Notes: generated by a model not told the origin, from the letters alone. A DNA stretch of 64,000 nucleotides from Defluviimonas salinarum (GCF_026013545.1 NZ_JAPDOG010000013.1:1-64000); one strand, 5' to 3'; counted from the first letter of the stretch, positions 10,469 through 19,538 are shown. A program made the numbers and translations.

Positions 10469-11085
10469 TGGAAAAAGTCAGCTTTACCCAGATGAAGGAC
10501 GGCACGAAGGAAGAATACGAATTCCTCACCGCCCACGAGATCGACCACACCAAGCACACCGCCGACCGGCTGCTGACGGCCCTCGTCGACCTCGACAAGA
10601 GCCTCTCGGGCTACCAGATCACCCGGCTCGGCCATTCGGTGCAAAGCGCCACCCGCGCCTGGCGCGACGGCGCCGACATCGACTGGGTGGTCTCGGCCCT
10701 CCTCCACGACATCGGCGACATCTACGCCCCCTACAATCACGACGAATACGCCGCGACGATCCTGAAGCCCTTCGTCCGCGAGCAATGCTCCTGGTGCGTC
10801 CAGACCCACGGCGACTTCCAGATGCTCTACTACGGCCACCATCTCGACGGCTTCGACCAGAACAAGCGCGAACGCCACCGCGGCCACCCCTATTTCGACG
10901 ACTGCGCCGAGTTCTGCGAACGCTGGGACCAGGCGAGCTTCGACCCCGACTACGACGACCTGCCGCTCGAATTCTTCGCCCCGATGGTCCGCGAGGTCTT
11001 CGCCCGCAAGCCCTACGACCCGAAGGTCATCCGCCGGGGCGAACGGGTGCCCTTGACGGATGCGAAGGTCGCCGCCGAACGCTGA
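10468..11085 (+). CDS. HD-domain diiron oxygenase of the PhnZ/TmpB type
   Basis: 205 residues. Candidate metal ligands are H56 ([19 protein letters not shown]), H80-D81 (ALLHDIGD), H91, H114 (VQTHGDF) and an Asp near 154–161 ([12 protein letters not shown]). The 24-residue spacing H56–H80 equals that of H34–H58 in PhnZ. PhnZ and TmpB use a mixed-valence diiron centre to cleave the C–P bond of an alpha-hydroxyphosphonate made by their partner hydroxylase. The start overlaps the PhyH stop, so the two are translated together. A plain HD hydrolase on a nucleotide is less likely given the partner. No phosphonate transporter is in the window. Confidence 0.7.
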   Translation: MEKVSFTQMKDGTKEEYEFLTAHEIDHTKHTADRLLTALVDLDKSLSGYQITRLGHSVQSATRAWRDGADIDWVVSALLHDIGDIYAPYNHDEYAATILKPFVREQCSWCVQTHGDFQMLYYGHHLDGFDQNKRERHRGHPYFDDCAEFCERWDQASFDPDYDDLPLEFFAPMVREVFARKPYDPKVIRRGERVPLTDAKVAAER

Positions 11086-11134
11086 CGGGGCATATGGGCA
11101 AGCCGCGCGATGCGGACGGAACGCCGCCCGGCCC

Positions 11135-11163
11135 TTGCCAAACCCCGCCAACGCGGCTATAGG
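11135..11163 (+). promoter_or_regulatory. Sigma-70-like promoter of rpmI–rplT
   Basis: TTGCCA (11135–11140), a 17-base spacer, and TATAGG (11158–11163), followed by a leader of about 70 bases before rpmI. Spacing and hexamers fit a housekeeping promoter. infC is not adjacent, so this unit would be expressed separately from it. Confidence 0.5.
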
Positions 11164-11239
11164 GCGCCACTCGAATACCCCGCGAGGCCGGCCAAGTGGC
11201 ATTGCCGAGTCGCGCGTTCACTCTGACGAGGAGATGGAA

Positions 11240-11440
11240 ATGCCCAAGATGAAGACCAAATCGGCCGCCAAGAAGCGGTTCAAGATGACGGCCTCGGGCC
11301 GCGTCAAGGCTGGTGTCGCCGGCAAGCGTCACGGCATGATCAAGCGCTCGACGGACTTCATCCGCAAGGCGACCGGCACGATGCTGCTGGCCGACGCGGA
11401 TGCGAAGATCGTCAAGAAATACATGCCGTACAACCGCTGA
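11240..11440 (+). CDS. rpmI: 50S ribosomal protein L35
   Basis: 66 residues, [20 protein letters not shown] through MPYNR, the standard length and sequence of bL35, a small basic protein of the large ribosomal subunit. A GAGGAG ribosome binding site lies a few bases upstream; an ATG six bases earlier is possible but the family starts at MPKMKTK. rplT follows after 12 bases. Confidence 0.97.
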   Translation: MPKMKTKSAAKKRFKMTASGRVKAGVAGKRHGMIKRSTDFIRKATGTMLLADADAKIVKKYMPYNR

Positions 11441-11452
11441 GGAGAGTGACCC

Positions 11453-11815
11453 ATGTCCCGCGTTAAATCCGGCGTCGTCACCCACGCCCGCCACCGCAAG
11501 GTGATCAAGAAGGCGAAAGGCTACTACTCGGCCCGTTCGCGCAACTTCCGCACCGCCACCCAGGCCGTCGACAAGGCGCAGCAGTACGCGACCCGCGACC
11601 GCAAGGCCCGCAAGCGCAATTTCCGCGCGCTGTGGATCCAGCGGATCAACGCCGCGGTCCGGGCGCTCGACGCCGAAATGACCTATTCGCGCTTCGTCAA
11701 CGCGCTCTCCAAGGCCGGGATCGAGGTTGACCGCAAGGTGCTCGCCGATCTCGCCGTGCATGAGCCGGCGGCGTTCGAGGCCATCGTCGGAAAGGCGAAG
11801 GCCGCGCTCGCGTAA
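11453..11815 (+). CDS. rplT: 50S ribosomal protein L20
   Basis: 120 residues, [20 protein letters not shown] onward, the usual bL20 sequence. It is an early assembly protein that binds 23S rRNA with a long basic N-terminal helix, and in some bacteria it represses its own operon by binding the leader RNA; no L20-binding mimic is obvious here. It is the second gene of the rpmI–rplT pair and ends before a strong terminator. Confidence 0.97.
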   Translation: MSRVKSGVVTHARHRKVIKKAKGYYSARSRNFRTATQAVDKAQQYATRDRKARKRNFRALWIQRINAAVRALDAEMTYSRFVNALSKAGIEVDRKVLADLAVHEPAAFEAIVGKAKAALA

Positions 11816-11842
11816 ACTCTCTCTCCAGAGGGACAGTGTGAA

Positions 11843-11883
11843 CCCCGCGAGTGGCCGGAACGGCCGTCGCGGGGTTTTTCTTT
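11843..11883 (+). terminator. Rho-independent terminator after rplT
   Basis: Outer stem CCCCGCGA/TCGCGGGG encloses an inner GGCCG/CGGCC stem, followed by TTTTTCTTT. It lies 27 bases after the rplT stop and insulates pheS from the ribosomal genes. Confidence 0.9.
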
Positions 11884-11944
11884 GGCGGCCTTGAATTCGG
11901 GGGGCCGTGTGATAGCAGAAGGCCGGTAGCCGCCGGAGGGTCAT

Positions 11945-13027
11945 ATGGACGGATTGGACACGCTCAAGGGCAAGTATCTGGAAGGGATTTCCGGGGCGGG
12001 GGACGAGACCGCGCTGGAGGAGATCCGTCTTGCCGCGCTTGGCAAGAAGGGCGAGATCTCGCTGAAGATGCGCGAGCTTGGCCAGATGGACCCCGCCGTG
12101 CGGCAGGCCGCCGGGGCGGCGCTGAACCGGCTCAAGGACGAGATCGACGCCGCACTTCGCGCGAAGAAGGCGGCGCTGGCGGATGCAGCACTCGACGAGC
12201 GGCTGAAGGCCGAATGGCTCGACGTGACGCTGCCGGGGCGGCCGCGGCGGATGGGGACGATCCATCCGGTGAGCCAGGTGACCGAGGAAGTCACCGCGAT
12301 CTTCGCCGACATGGGCTTTGCCGTGGCCGAGGGGCCGCAGATCGAGAGCGACTGGTACAATTTCGACGCCTTGAACATCCCGCCCGAGCATCCCGCGCGG
12401 CAGGAGCATGACACGTTCTTCATGGCGCGCGCGGAAGGCGACGACCGGCCGCCGCATGTCTTGCGCACCCATACCTCACCGGTGCAGATCCGGGCGATGC
12501 AGACCCACGGCGCGCCTTTGCGGGTGATCGCGCCGGGCCGGGTCTACCGGATGGACATGGACCAGACCCACACGCCGATGTTCCACCAGGTCGAGGGGCT
12601 GGCGATCGACCGCGATCTCTCGATGGCGAACCTGAAATGGGTGCTGGAGGAGTTCTGCCGCGCCTTCTTCGAGGTCGACACAGTGGAACTGCGGTTCCGC
12701 GCCTCGCATTTCCCCTTCACCGAGCCCTCGGCCGAGGTCGATATCCGCTGCTCCTGGGAGGGCGGGCAATTGAAGATCGGCGAGGGCGACGGCTGGATGG
12801 AGATTTTGGGCTCCGGCATGGTGCATCCGAAGGTGCTGGCGGCGGGCGGGATCGACCCGAACGAATGGCAGGGCTTTGCGTTCGGGCTCGGCATCGACCG
12901 GCTGGCGATGCTGAAATACGGGATCCCGGATCTGCGGGCGTTCTTCGAGAGCGACCTCAGGTGGCTCAGGCATTACGGCTTTGCCGGCCTTGATTTGCCG
13001 ACGGTGCATGGGGGGTTGAGCAGGTGA
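11945..13027 (+). CDS. pheS: Phenylalanyl-tRNA synthetase alpha subunit
   Basis: 360 residues. The N-terminal coiled coil (about 1–90) binds tRNA; the class II catalytic core has motif 2 ([19 protein letters not shown]) and motif 3 ([16 protein letters not shown]). The alpha2-beta2 enzyme charges tRNA-Phe in the cytoplasm. Its TGA stop overlaps a GTG start of an unrelated low-G+C gene that separates it from pheT, an unusual arrangement because pheS and pheT normally adjoin. Confidence 0.97.
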   Translation: MDGLDTLKGKYLEGISGAGDETALEEIRLAALGKKGEISLKMRELGQMDPAVRQAAGAALNRLKDEIDAALRAKKAALADAALDERLKAEWLDVTLPGRPRRMGTIHPVSQVTEEVTAIFADMGFAVAEGPQIESDWYNFDALNIPPEHPARQEHDTFFMARAEGDDRPPHVLRTHTSPVQIRAMQTHGAPLRVIAPGRVYRMDMDQTHTPMFHQVEGLAIDRDLSMANLKWVLEEFCRAFFEVDTVELRFRASHFPFTEPSAEVDIRCSWEGGQLKIGEGDGWMEILGSGMVHPKVLAAGGIDPNEWQGFAFGLGIDRLAMLKYGIPDLRAFFESDLRWLRHYGFAGLDLPTVHGGLSR

Positions 13028-13707
13028 GTGACTGGCCATCCGTAATAATATGGATTCTTGGCGCTGTCGTTTTTGTTGCCATTTTTGTTAGTAACGCTAC
13101 GAGTTATAGGTCATTTTGTCTATGTGCCCCTAACTTGGTAAATCTGAAGAAAAGAATGGTGGCCTACGCCTCTCTCTCTGCAGGTAATGTCAAGGGATCT
13201 GAGCACGGTAGCGGAGCAATCTTGGACAAGGATGCTCACGGAATTCTGCTTGGAACGCTGAAAAAGGTTGAAAGCAAAAACGCAAACCTTGCTACGATCA
13301 TTGCGCTTATTTTGGGTTTTTCTCTAAATGCGACCATGAGTCAAAGCGTGCAATACCTTAAGGTTGCTGGGGCGGTCGGGTCATTTGTTATGCTGATGCC
13401 GTTGTATTTTTCTCTCGCGGGAATGCGTCAAATAGATCAGCACGATTTCTTGAACCTGCCGAATATGGATAGAGAGCGCGTAATGCAACGTGAGCTAATG
13501 CGTGATCTGCTCAATAAGGAGCGGATGTTTAGGATGGCGAGGGCGCTCGTGTTGGGAATATCATTATTCCTTGTCTCCGTGACCGCAGGGGGCGCAGTGA
13601 TAGGAAAACCGCCAGTGTACTCTGCAATGCGTGCTGACGTGAAGAAATTGGATGTGAACCTAACTGTTGCGGCGCATGGGTTCTATGAAGATAGGGCAAG
13701 AAAATGA
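13024..13707 (+). CDS. Low-G+C multipass membrane protein inserted between pheS and pheT
   Basis: 227 residues, no family recognised with confidence. Four hydrophobic helices lie near 5–24, 88–105, 112–132 and 171–192; residues 75–90 ([16 protein letters not shown]) lead into helix 2. A soluble helix with an N-A-x-x-x-x motif running into paired membrane helices recalls SLATT/Pycsar-type effectors, but this is only a resemblance. The GTG start overlaps the pheS stop (GTGA), and its TGA overlaps the pheT ATG (ATGA), so it replaces the normal pheS–pheT junction and carries pheT's ribosome binding site (AGGG). Four lines I counted (13081–13320) have 105 G+C in 240 bases (44%), against about 67% in the flanks, clear evidence of transfer. 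Confidence 0.75.
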   Translation: MSDWPSVIIWILGAVVFVAIFVSNATSYRSFCLCAPNLVNLKKRMVAYASLSAGNVKGSEHGSGAILDKDAHGILLGTLKKVESKNANLATIIALILGFSLNATMSQSVQYLKVAGAVGSFVMLMPLYFSLAGMRQIDQHDFLNLPNMDRERVMQRELMRDLLNKERMFRMARALVLGISLFLVSVTAGGAVIGKPPVYSAMRADVKKLDVNLTVAAHGFYEDRARK

Positions 13708-16121
13708 AATTCACCCTCTCCTGGCTGAAAAAGCATCTCGACACCGCGGCCTCGCTTGCCGAGATCACCGAGGCGCTCACCGATCTCGGGCTCGAGGTCG
13801 AGGAGGTCGTGGACCCGGCCGAACGGCTGGGCGCGTTCCGCATCTGCCGTGTGATCGAGGCGGTGCAGCATCCGAATGCCGACAAGCTGCGGCTCTGCCG
13901 CGTCGCCACCTACCCCGACGGCCCCGGCGGCCGGATGGAGGAGGTGCAGGTGGTCTGCGGCGCGCCGAATGCGCGGACCGGGCTCTACGGCGTCTTCGCG
14001 CCGGTCGGCACCCATGTGCCGGGCACCGGGGTGGACCTCAAGCCGGGGGTGATCCGGGGCGTCGAGAGTAACGGGATGCTCTGTTCGGAGCGGGAACTGA
14101 TGCTTTCGGACGACCACGAGGGGATCATCGACCTGCCCGAGGAGGCCGAGCTTGGTGCGCGCTACATCGACTGGAAGGGTCTCAACGACCCGATGATCTA
14201 CATCAAGATCACCCCGAACCGGCCCGATGCCTTGGGCGTGCGCGGCATCGCCCGCGACCTCGCGGCGCGGGGGCTGGGTACGCTCAAGCCGCAGGTGGTG
14301 GAGCCGGTCGCGGGCAGCTTCAGGAGCCCGATCGGGGTGACGATCGACGAGAGCCTGAAGGAGAAGGGCTGTCCTCTCTTCACCGGGCGGGTCATCCGGG
14401 GCGTGAAGAACGGGCCGAGCCCGGAATGGTTGCAGCGGCTCCTCCTTGAGACCGGGCACCGGCCGATCTCGGCTTTGGTCGATATCACCAACTACTTCAC
14501 CTTCGACCAGAACCGCCCCCTGCACGTCTTCGACGCCGACAAGGTGAAGGGCGGCCTGCGGATCCATGCCGCGACGGGCGGCGAGGAACTGGAGGCGCTC
14601 GACGAGAAGACCTACCGGTTCCAGCCGGGCATGATGGTGATCTCGGACGACGAGGGGCCGGAGAGCATCGCCGGCGTGATGGGCGGGGCGCCGACCGGCG
14701 TGACCGAGGAGACGGTCAACGTCTTCCTTGAAAGTGCCTACTGGGACCCGATCACCATCGCGACGACGGGACGGGCGCTTCGGATCCATTCCGACGCCCG
14801 CTACCGGTTCGAGCGCGGGGTGGACCCGGCGTTCACCCTGCCGGGGCTGGAGATGGCGACGCGGATGATCCTCGAGCTTTGCGGCGGCGAGGCCTCGGAG
14901 GTGGTGATGGACGGCGCGGTGCCGGAGACGGCGCGGGCCTACCGGTTCGATCCGAAGCGGGTGGTCAGCCTCGTCGGCATGGACATTCCCGAGGGCGCGC
15001 AGCGGGGCACGCTGGAGGCTTTGGGCTTCACGCTCGAGGGCGGGATGGCGAGCCCGCCGTCGTGGCGGCCGGACATCCTCGGCGAGGCCGATCTCGTGGA
15101 GGAGGTGGCGCGGATCGCGTCGCTGACGAAGCTCGAGGGCAAGCCGATGCGGCGGGCGCGGCCCGGCGTGCCGAAGCCGGTGCTGACGCCGATGCAGATG
15201 CGCGAGAAGGCGGCGCGGCGGATGCTCGCCGGGCTCGGCTACAACGAATGCGTGACCTATTCCTTCATCGACGCCGAGGCCGCGACCTTGTTCGGCGGCG
15301 GCACCGAGGCGACGCGGGTGGAGAACCCGATCTCCTCGGAGATGACGCATATGCGGCCCGATCTTCTGCCGGGGCTGCTGGCGGCGGCGGCACGCAACCA
15401 GGCGCGGGGCTTTGCGGATCTGGCGCTCTTCGAGGTCGGGCCGGCGTTTGCCGGCGGCGAGCCGGGGGAACAGTCGCTTCATGCGACCGGGCTTCTGGTC
15501 GGCGCCTCGGCGGCGCGCGATCCCTACGGCTCGCGCCGGGCGGTCGATCTTTACGACGCCAAGGCCGATGCCGAGGCGGTGCTGTCGGTCCTCGGCGCGC
15601 CGGCGCGGATGCAGGTCAGCCGCAAGGTGGCGGGCTGGTGGCATCCGGGACGCGCGGGCGTGATGGGGCTCGGCCCGAACGCTTTGTGCGCCTTCGGCGA
15701 GGTGCATCCCAAGGTCTTGAAGGCGATGGGCGTGAAGGGCCCGGCGGTGGCCTTCACGGTCTTCGTCGAGAAGGTGCCGTTCCCGAAGGCGAAGTCCGCG
15801 ACGCGGGCGGCGCTGGGGATCTCCGACCTGCAGGCGGTGGAGCGCGATTTCGCCTTCGTCGTCGACAAGGGAGTCGAGGCGCTGACGCTCGTGAATGCCG
15901 CGCAGGGCGCCGACAAGGCGCTGATCGAGGCGGTTTCGGTCTTCGACCAGTTCACCGGCGAGAAGGCCGAGGCGCAGATGGGCGCGGGCAAGAAGTCGCT
16001 CGCGATCTCGGTGCGCCTGCAGCCGCGCGACAAGACCCTCACCGACGAGGAGATCGAGGCGGTTTCCGCGAAGATCGTCGAGAAGGTCGCCAAGGCCACG
16101 GGCGGGGTGCTGAGGTCGTAA
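13704..16121 (+). CDS. pheT: Phenylalanyl-tRNA synthetase beta subunit
   Basis: 805 residues, full length. Order: N-terminal tRNA-binding OB fold (about 40–150, with QVVCGAPNARTGLYGVFAPV), B3/B4 editing domain, B5 domain (PKRVVSLVGMDI), class II-like catalytic-fold domain, and the C-terminal ferredoxin-like anticodon-binding domain (VERDFAFVVDKGVEALTLVN). The start overlaps the stop of the inserted membrane-protein gene, which now supplies its ribosome binding site. The last 64 coding-end bases occur again at 17679–17742. Confidence 0.97.
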   Translation: MKFTLSWLKKHLDTAASLAEITEALTDLGLEVEEVVDPAERLGAFRICRVIEAVQHPNADKLRLCRVATYPDGPGGRMEEVQVVCGAPNARTGLYGVFAPVGTHVPGTGVDLKPGVIRGVESNGMLCSERELMLSDDHEGIIDLPEEAELGARYIDWKGLNDPMIYIKITPNRPDALGVRGIARDLAARGLGTLKPQVVEPVAGSFRSPIGVTIDESLKEKGCPLFTGRVIRGVKNGPSPEWLQRLLLETGHRPISALVDITNYFTFDQNRPLHVFDADKVKGGLRIHAATGGEELEALDEKTYRFQPGMMVISDDEGPESIAGVMGGAPTGVTEETVNVFLESAYWDPITIATTGRALRIHSDARYRFERGVDPAFTLPGLEMATRMILELCGGEASEVVMDGAVPETARAYRFDPKRVVSLVGMDIPEGAQRGTLEALGFTLEGGMASPPSWRPDILGEADLVEEVARIASLTKLEGKPMRRARPGVPKPVLTPMQMREKAARRMLAGLGYNECVTYSFIDAEAATLFGGGTEATRVENPISSEMTHMRPDLLPGLLAAAARNQARGFADLALFEVGPAFAGGEPGEQSLHATGLLVGASAARDPYGSRRAVDLYDAKADAEAVLSVLGAPARMQVSRKVAGWWHPGRAGVMGLGPNALCAFGEVHPKVLKAMGVKGPAVAFTVFVEKVPFPKAKSATRAALGISDLQAVERDFAFVVDKGVEALTLVNAAQGADKALIEAVSVFDQFTGEKAEAQMGAGKKSLAISVRLQPRDKTLTDEEIEAVSAKIVEKVAKATGGVLRS
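16048..16111 (+). repeat. Direct repeat, copy 1: 3' end of pheT
   Basis: These 64 bases encode the last residues of PheT (EIEAVSAKIVEKVAKATGGV). By eye 61 of 64 match copy 2 at 17679–17742 in the same orientation, 1,631 bases downstream. Copy 1 is the functional gene end. Confidence 0.9.
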
Positions 16122-16122
16122 C

Positions 16123-17592
16123 ATGCGCTGGCTGGCGCTTCTGCTGGCGCTGGTGGCCGGGCAGGTTCGGGGCGAGGCCTTGTGCGTCGTCCCGCTCGCC
16201 GGCGGTGGGCCGATCACGGAACTGGAACGGGAAGATCCCAGGCGCATCGCCTGGGACGCGACCGTGATTCCGGGTTATCCGTGGCTGATCGTCAAGCCGC
16301 AGAGCCGCTATCCGCTCTACACGGTGCGGGGACTGCGGTTCGAGGAACTGGGCGCGGATTACCCGGCCACGGATCTATCCCAGTACAAGTTCTTCGCGCA
16401 GCGCCGCGACGGGAGCGTGATCGGCTTTGGCGCGAATCCGCGCCAGCTCTGGCTGCTGGAGCCGGGCGCGCGGGAGTTCAGGCCGGTGCCGGGGCTTCGG
16501 GACTATATGCTGAGCCGATATGATCCAGAACAGGACCGGATCTACCAGTTGCTTCGCGACGGCAGGCTTTATGAAGTCGCGAACGGACGGCAGCGCCTTT
16601 CCGAGCTGAACGGCCTGTCCTACTCAAACCGGGACGGCTTGGACCTCGGCGGAGACACCGCGCTGCCGCGATATGTGCCCGTCCTCGGCGGATATCTTGC
16701 CGCGTCCGACGGCCAGATCTGGTTTCACCCCGAGCGCGGCGGGATGTGGGAGCCGCTCGACTTCGGCGAGCCGGTCGCGCTGGGGTGGCGATTGCCAGAA
16801 GCTCCGGTTCTCGTCGACAGTGGCGGGCGGGTTATTCTGGACATGCCCATGCAAGTTTTCGTGCTGGATGCGAGCGGCGCGGTTCCGAGGCTTCTTTACA
16901 GCGTCGCGACGCGGCGCCGGCCGGTCATGGCCGGTGGGCGTGCCATCGTCTGGCGCGTTAATGGCCGGTCGACATGGTTCGAGCGTGTGATCCTCGGAAA
17001 CGATTCCGATGAATGGCTGCCGGACCTCGTCCTCTTGGGGCCGAATGGGGTAGAGCCGGTCCCGGGCAGTCCGGTTCGGGCGCGCAATGCCGAGCAGGAG
17101 GGCCTTAGGCTGGGGCAGTCTGATGCGCGGAACTTGCCCGTGCCCGGGCGGGATCAGGTGATCGTCGAGGACGACGAGCGGAATCGCTACCTGTGGGACG
17201 GAACGCGGATGGTTGCGATGCCACAGCTCGCGCCGTCGCGCATTGGCCGTTATGTGCGTTTCGCCCGGCTCGGGGATCTCGACGTCTTCCTCAGCGAGCA
17301 GGGGTTCTTCTCGTTCGACGCGGATTTCGCGGTCGAGAAGCTGCCGATGCCGTTCGAGCCCTCCGGCCTTCTGTCCCCCGTGCATTCAGAAAACTTCGGC
17401 GGGTCGTTCCTCGTCGCGCCGGATGGCGGGGGGCTCTGGCTCACGCGGGACGGTCGCGACTACGAGCCCGTTGAGAACCGCACCAATGCGAAGATACTGG
17501 AAGTCGTCGCCGACATCCCGGAGCGCAGGGCGACACTCGTATCGACTGGGGGCGGAGCGGCGCTGCTTCTCGACTGCGCGCAACGGAGGTAG
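16123..17592 (+). CDS. Secreted protein of unknown function, beta-propeller-like, between the pheT-end repeats
   Basis: 489 residues, beginning MRWLALLLALVAGQVRGEAL, a signal peptide. The rest is rich in short strands ending in W, G and D (for example GFGANPRQLWLLEPGAREF, and DQVIVEDDERNRYLWDGTRM), spaced about every 40–60 residues, which suggests a beta-propeller; no named family is recognised. It starts one base after the pheT stop and lies wholly between two direct copies of the pheT 3' end, so it probably arrived with that duplication. G+C appears slightly lower than the neighbours. Probably periplasmic or outer-surface. Confidence 0.65.
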   Translation: MRWLALLLALVAGQVRGEALCVVPLAGGGPITELEREDPRRIAWDATVIPGYPWLIVKPQSRYPLYTVRGLRFEELGADYPATDLSQYKFFAQRRDGSVIGFGANPRQLWLLEPGAREFRPVPGLRDYMLSRYDPEQDRIYQLLRDGRLYEVANGRQRLSELNGLSYSNRDGLDLGGDTALPRYVPVLGGYLAASDGQIWFHPERGGMWEPLDFGEPVALGWRLPEAPVLVDSGGRVILDMPMQVFVLDASGAVPRLLYSVATRRRPVMAGGRAIVWRVNGRSTWFERVILGNDSDEWLPDLVLLGPNGVEPVPGSPVRARNAEQEGLRLGQSDARNLPVPGRDQVIVEDDERNRYLWDGTRMVAMPQLAPSRIGRYVRFARLGDLDVFLSEQGFFSFDADFAVEKLPMPFEPSGLLSPVHSENFGGSFLVAPDGGGLWLTRDGRDYEPVENRTNAKILEVVADIPERRATLVSTGGGAALLLDCAQRR

Positions 17593-17593
17593 G

Positions 17594-17752
17594 ATGGAAG
17601 CGTCCCGAACGCGGGAGGTAATCGCCGAGGCGGATGTCGTCATGGTGCTGCAGGGGCGCGAGCCCCCACGCGCGCCGAAGGAGATCGAGGCGGTTTCCGC
17701 GAACATCGTCGAGAGGGTCGCCAAGGTCACGGGCGGGGTGCTCCGGGGCTGA
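17594..17752 (+). pseudogene. Small frame ending in a duplicated PheT C-terminus
   Basis: A 52-codon frame starting MEASRTREVIAEADVVMV. Its last 25 residues, KEIEAVSANIVERVAKVTGG plus VLRG, copy the PheT C-terminus in frame. The first half matches nothing I know. It is best read as the scar of a second pheT end left by duplication or site-specific insertion rather than a working gene, though it is open and starts one base after the stop of the secreted-protein gene. Confidence 0.6.
17679..17742 (+). repeat. Direct repeat, copy 2: detached pheT 3' end
   Basis: 61 of 64 bases identical by eye to 16048–16111. The three differences are single substitutions; the reading frame is kept. The copies bracket a 1.6-kb segment holding one secreted-protein gene, the layout left by an element that restores its target gene or by recombination with a related strain. 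Confidence 0.9.
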
Positions 17753-17811
17753 TTCTGGATTGTCCGTCCCGGCCGCCGGTGCGATCCTGCATCGGCGACC
17801 GGGAGGGTGAC

Positions 17812-18513
17812 ATGCAGGTCAGGGCGCTTCTCTTCGATATCGGCGGCACGGTGTTTGACTGGCACACGCCGATTGTTACCACCTTGCGGCGGCACAGGGA
17901 GTTTGCGGGTCTCGATCATGCGGGGTTCGCGCGTGAGTGCCGGGCGGCATTCCTCGAAGAAGCGGGTGCCGCGGCTGAGGGCGTCTCCGGCCGGCGCGGT
18001 TCTGACGAGATGCTCGCGGGCGTGATGGACGCCCTTCTGGCGCGATCCGGCCTGCTGCCGGACGCCACGGTGCGGCGCGATCTCCACCATGCGTGGCGGA
18101 GGATGCCGGCCTGGAGCGGAGCCCGCGACGGCCTTCGCGCGCTGCGCCTGACATACCCGGTCCTGCCGCTGACGATCCTCAGCTGGCCGATGGCCGCCGG
18201 TTCGTCGAGGGTGAGTGGCCTCGAATGGGACGGGTTTCTCTGCTGCGAGATGATCGGCAGCTACAAGCCCGATCCGAGTTGTTACGCCCGTGCGGCGGAG
18301 ATCGTCGACTGCCGGCCCGAGGAGATCGCCATGGTGGCCGCGCATCCGAGCGATCTGCGCGCGGCCAGTCTATGCGGATATCGCACCGTCTACGTCTTGC
18401 CGCAGATCGAGGATCCGGGCGAGGACTACCACGCGGACGGGCTTGAGGACGAGTTCGATCTGGTCGCCTCGGATTTCGGCGATCTCGCCACCAGGCTGTC
18501 GCCGGGCGCTTAG
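17812..18513 (+). CDS. HAD-superfamily hydrolase, haloacid dehalogenase-like
   Basis: 233 residues. Motif I is FDIGGTVFDW with nucleophile D9; the second aspartate of phosphatases (position +2) is a glycine (G11), a pattern of 2-haloacid dehalogenase-like members rather than classic phosphatases. Motif II is in PLTILSWPM and the motif III lysine is in GSYKPDPSCYARAAE. A cap domain occupies about residues 20–110. The ATG at 17812 has GGGAGGGTGA upstream and is preferred to an earlier frame start. The substrate is unknown; it stands alone between the pheT repeat and a convergent LysR gene. Confidence 0.8.
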   Translation: MQVRALLFDIGGTVFDWHTPIVTTLRRHREFAGLDHAGFARECRAAFLEEAGAAAEGVSGRRGSDEMLAGVMDALLARSGLLPDATVRRDLHHAWRRMPAWSGARDGLRALRLTYPVLPLTILSWPMAAGSSRVSGLEWDGFLCCEMIGSYKPDPSCYARAAEIVDCRPEEIAMVAAHPSDLRAASLCGYRTVYVLPQIEDPGEDYHADGLEDEFDLVASDFGDLATRLSPGA

Positions 18514-18559
18514 CGCGGCTGATACGCGCTGTTCGTGCGATGCGATGGCGGGCGTGCCC

Positions 18560-19453
18560 TCAGGTTGCCTGCCCCAGATAATCGGCGAGAAGGTCGAAGA
18601 CCAGCCGGATGCGCCGGCTGGTGTGGAGCTCGCGGTGGGTGGCGAGCCAGATCGGGAAGACGATCGGCGGCAGCTCGGGCAGGATCCGCTCCATGCCGGG
18701 ATCGCGGGCGGCGAGTTCGTCCCACATCGGCGCGATGCCGAAACCCTGACGGGCGAGTTCCCAGGCGACGATGCCGTTCTCCGAGCCGATGCGGAAGTTC
18801 GCGGTAGACAGCGGCATGCCGAGCGGGCGGAGGTAGTCGAGCATCCGCTCGTTGTCGCCGAAGCCCACGAAATCGTGCCGGGCAAGGTCGGCGAGGCTTT
18901 GAGGTCTCCCGCGGGCGTCGAGATAGGAGCGGGCGGCGTAGAAATGCGCCTCGGCCTCGCGCACGAGGCGGGCGACGAGGTCGGGCTGCTCGGGGCGGAC
19001 ATGGCGGATCGCGATATCGGCCTCGCGCCGCATGAGATCGCGGATGTCGTCGGCGGCGACCACGTCGATCTCGAGCCGCGGCGCGGCCTCCCTCAGGCGC
19101 TTCAGCGCGGCCGGGAGGACATAGGCCGACATGCCCTCGCTCGCGGTGATCCGCACCTTGCCCTCGATCGACTGCGACTGGCCCGCGGCGGCGAGCGCGA
19201 CGCGGTTCGCGGCCTCGCCCATCGCGCGGACATGGGCCAGAAGCTCGCGCCCCGCACCGGTCAGTTGCAGCGAGCGACCGATGCGTTCAAAAAGGAGGAG
19301 GCCGAGATCGTCCTCGAGTGCCGCCACCTGGCGGCCGAGCGTCGGCTGGGTGAGGCCGAGAACCCGCGCGGCGGCCGAAAGCGAGCCTTCCTCGGCGGTG
19401 GCGAGGAAGGCGCGGACATGGTTCCAGTCGAAGCGGCCGGGACGGTCATTCAT
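18560..19453 (-). CDS. LysR-type transcriptional regulator
   Basis: 297 residues. HTH at about 20–45 (AAARVLGLTQPTLGRQVAAL), then a periplasmic-binding-like effector domain. The chosen start (MNDRPGRFDWNHVRAFLATA) matches the normal distance to the HTH; longer starts run into the divergent methyltransferase gene. Divergent from the methyltransferase at 19539 with an 85-base gap, so that gene is a plausible target. Confidence 0.85.
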   Translation of the reverse strand: MNDRPGRFDWNHVRAFLATAEEGSLSAAARVLGLTQPTLGRQVAALEDDLGLLLFERIGRSLQLTGAGRELLAHVRAMGEAANRVALAAAGQSQSIEGKVRITASEGMSAYVLPAALKRLREAAPRLEIDVVAADDIRDLMRREADIAIRHVRPEQPDLVARLVREAEAHFYAARSYLDARGRPQSLADLARHDFVGFGDNERMLDYLRPLGMPLSTANFRIGSENGIVAWELARQGFGIAPMWDELAARDPGMERILPELPPIVFPIWLATHRELHTSRRIRLVFDLLADYLGQAT

Positions 19454-19538
19454 GCGTATATGTATAAGCCAACTGCGGATTTCGGCAATTCCCCGAGGGG
19501 AAACGCATGGATAATCTTTGCGGTAAAGGAGACACGAC

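Noticed and set aside
13683-16247. An 854-codon open frame antisense to pheT
   Set aside because: Arg/His/Pro-rich shadow with no recognisable motif; pheT on the other strand is unmistakable.
17594-17752. A genuine small protein related to PheT
   Set aside because: Only the final 25 residues match, and they equal the PheT C-terminus with almost identical DNA, so a duplication scar is simpler.
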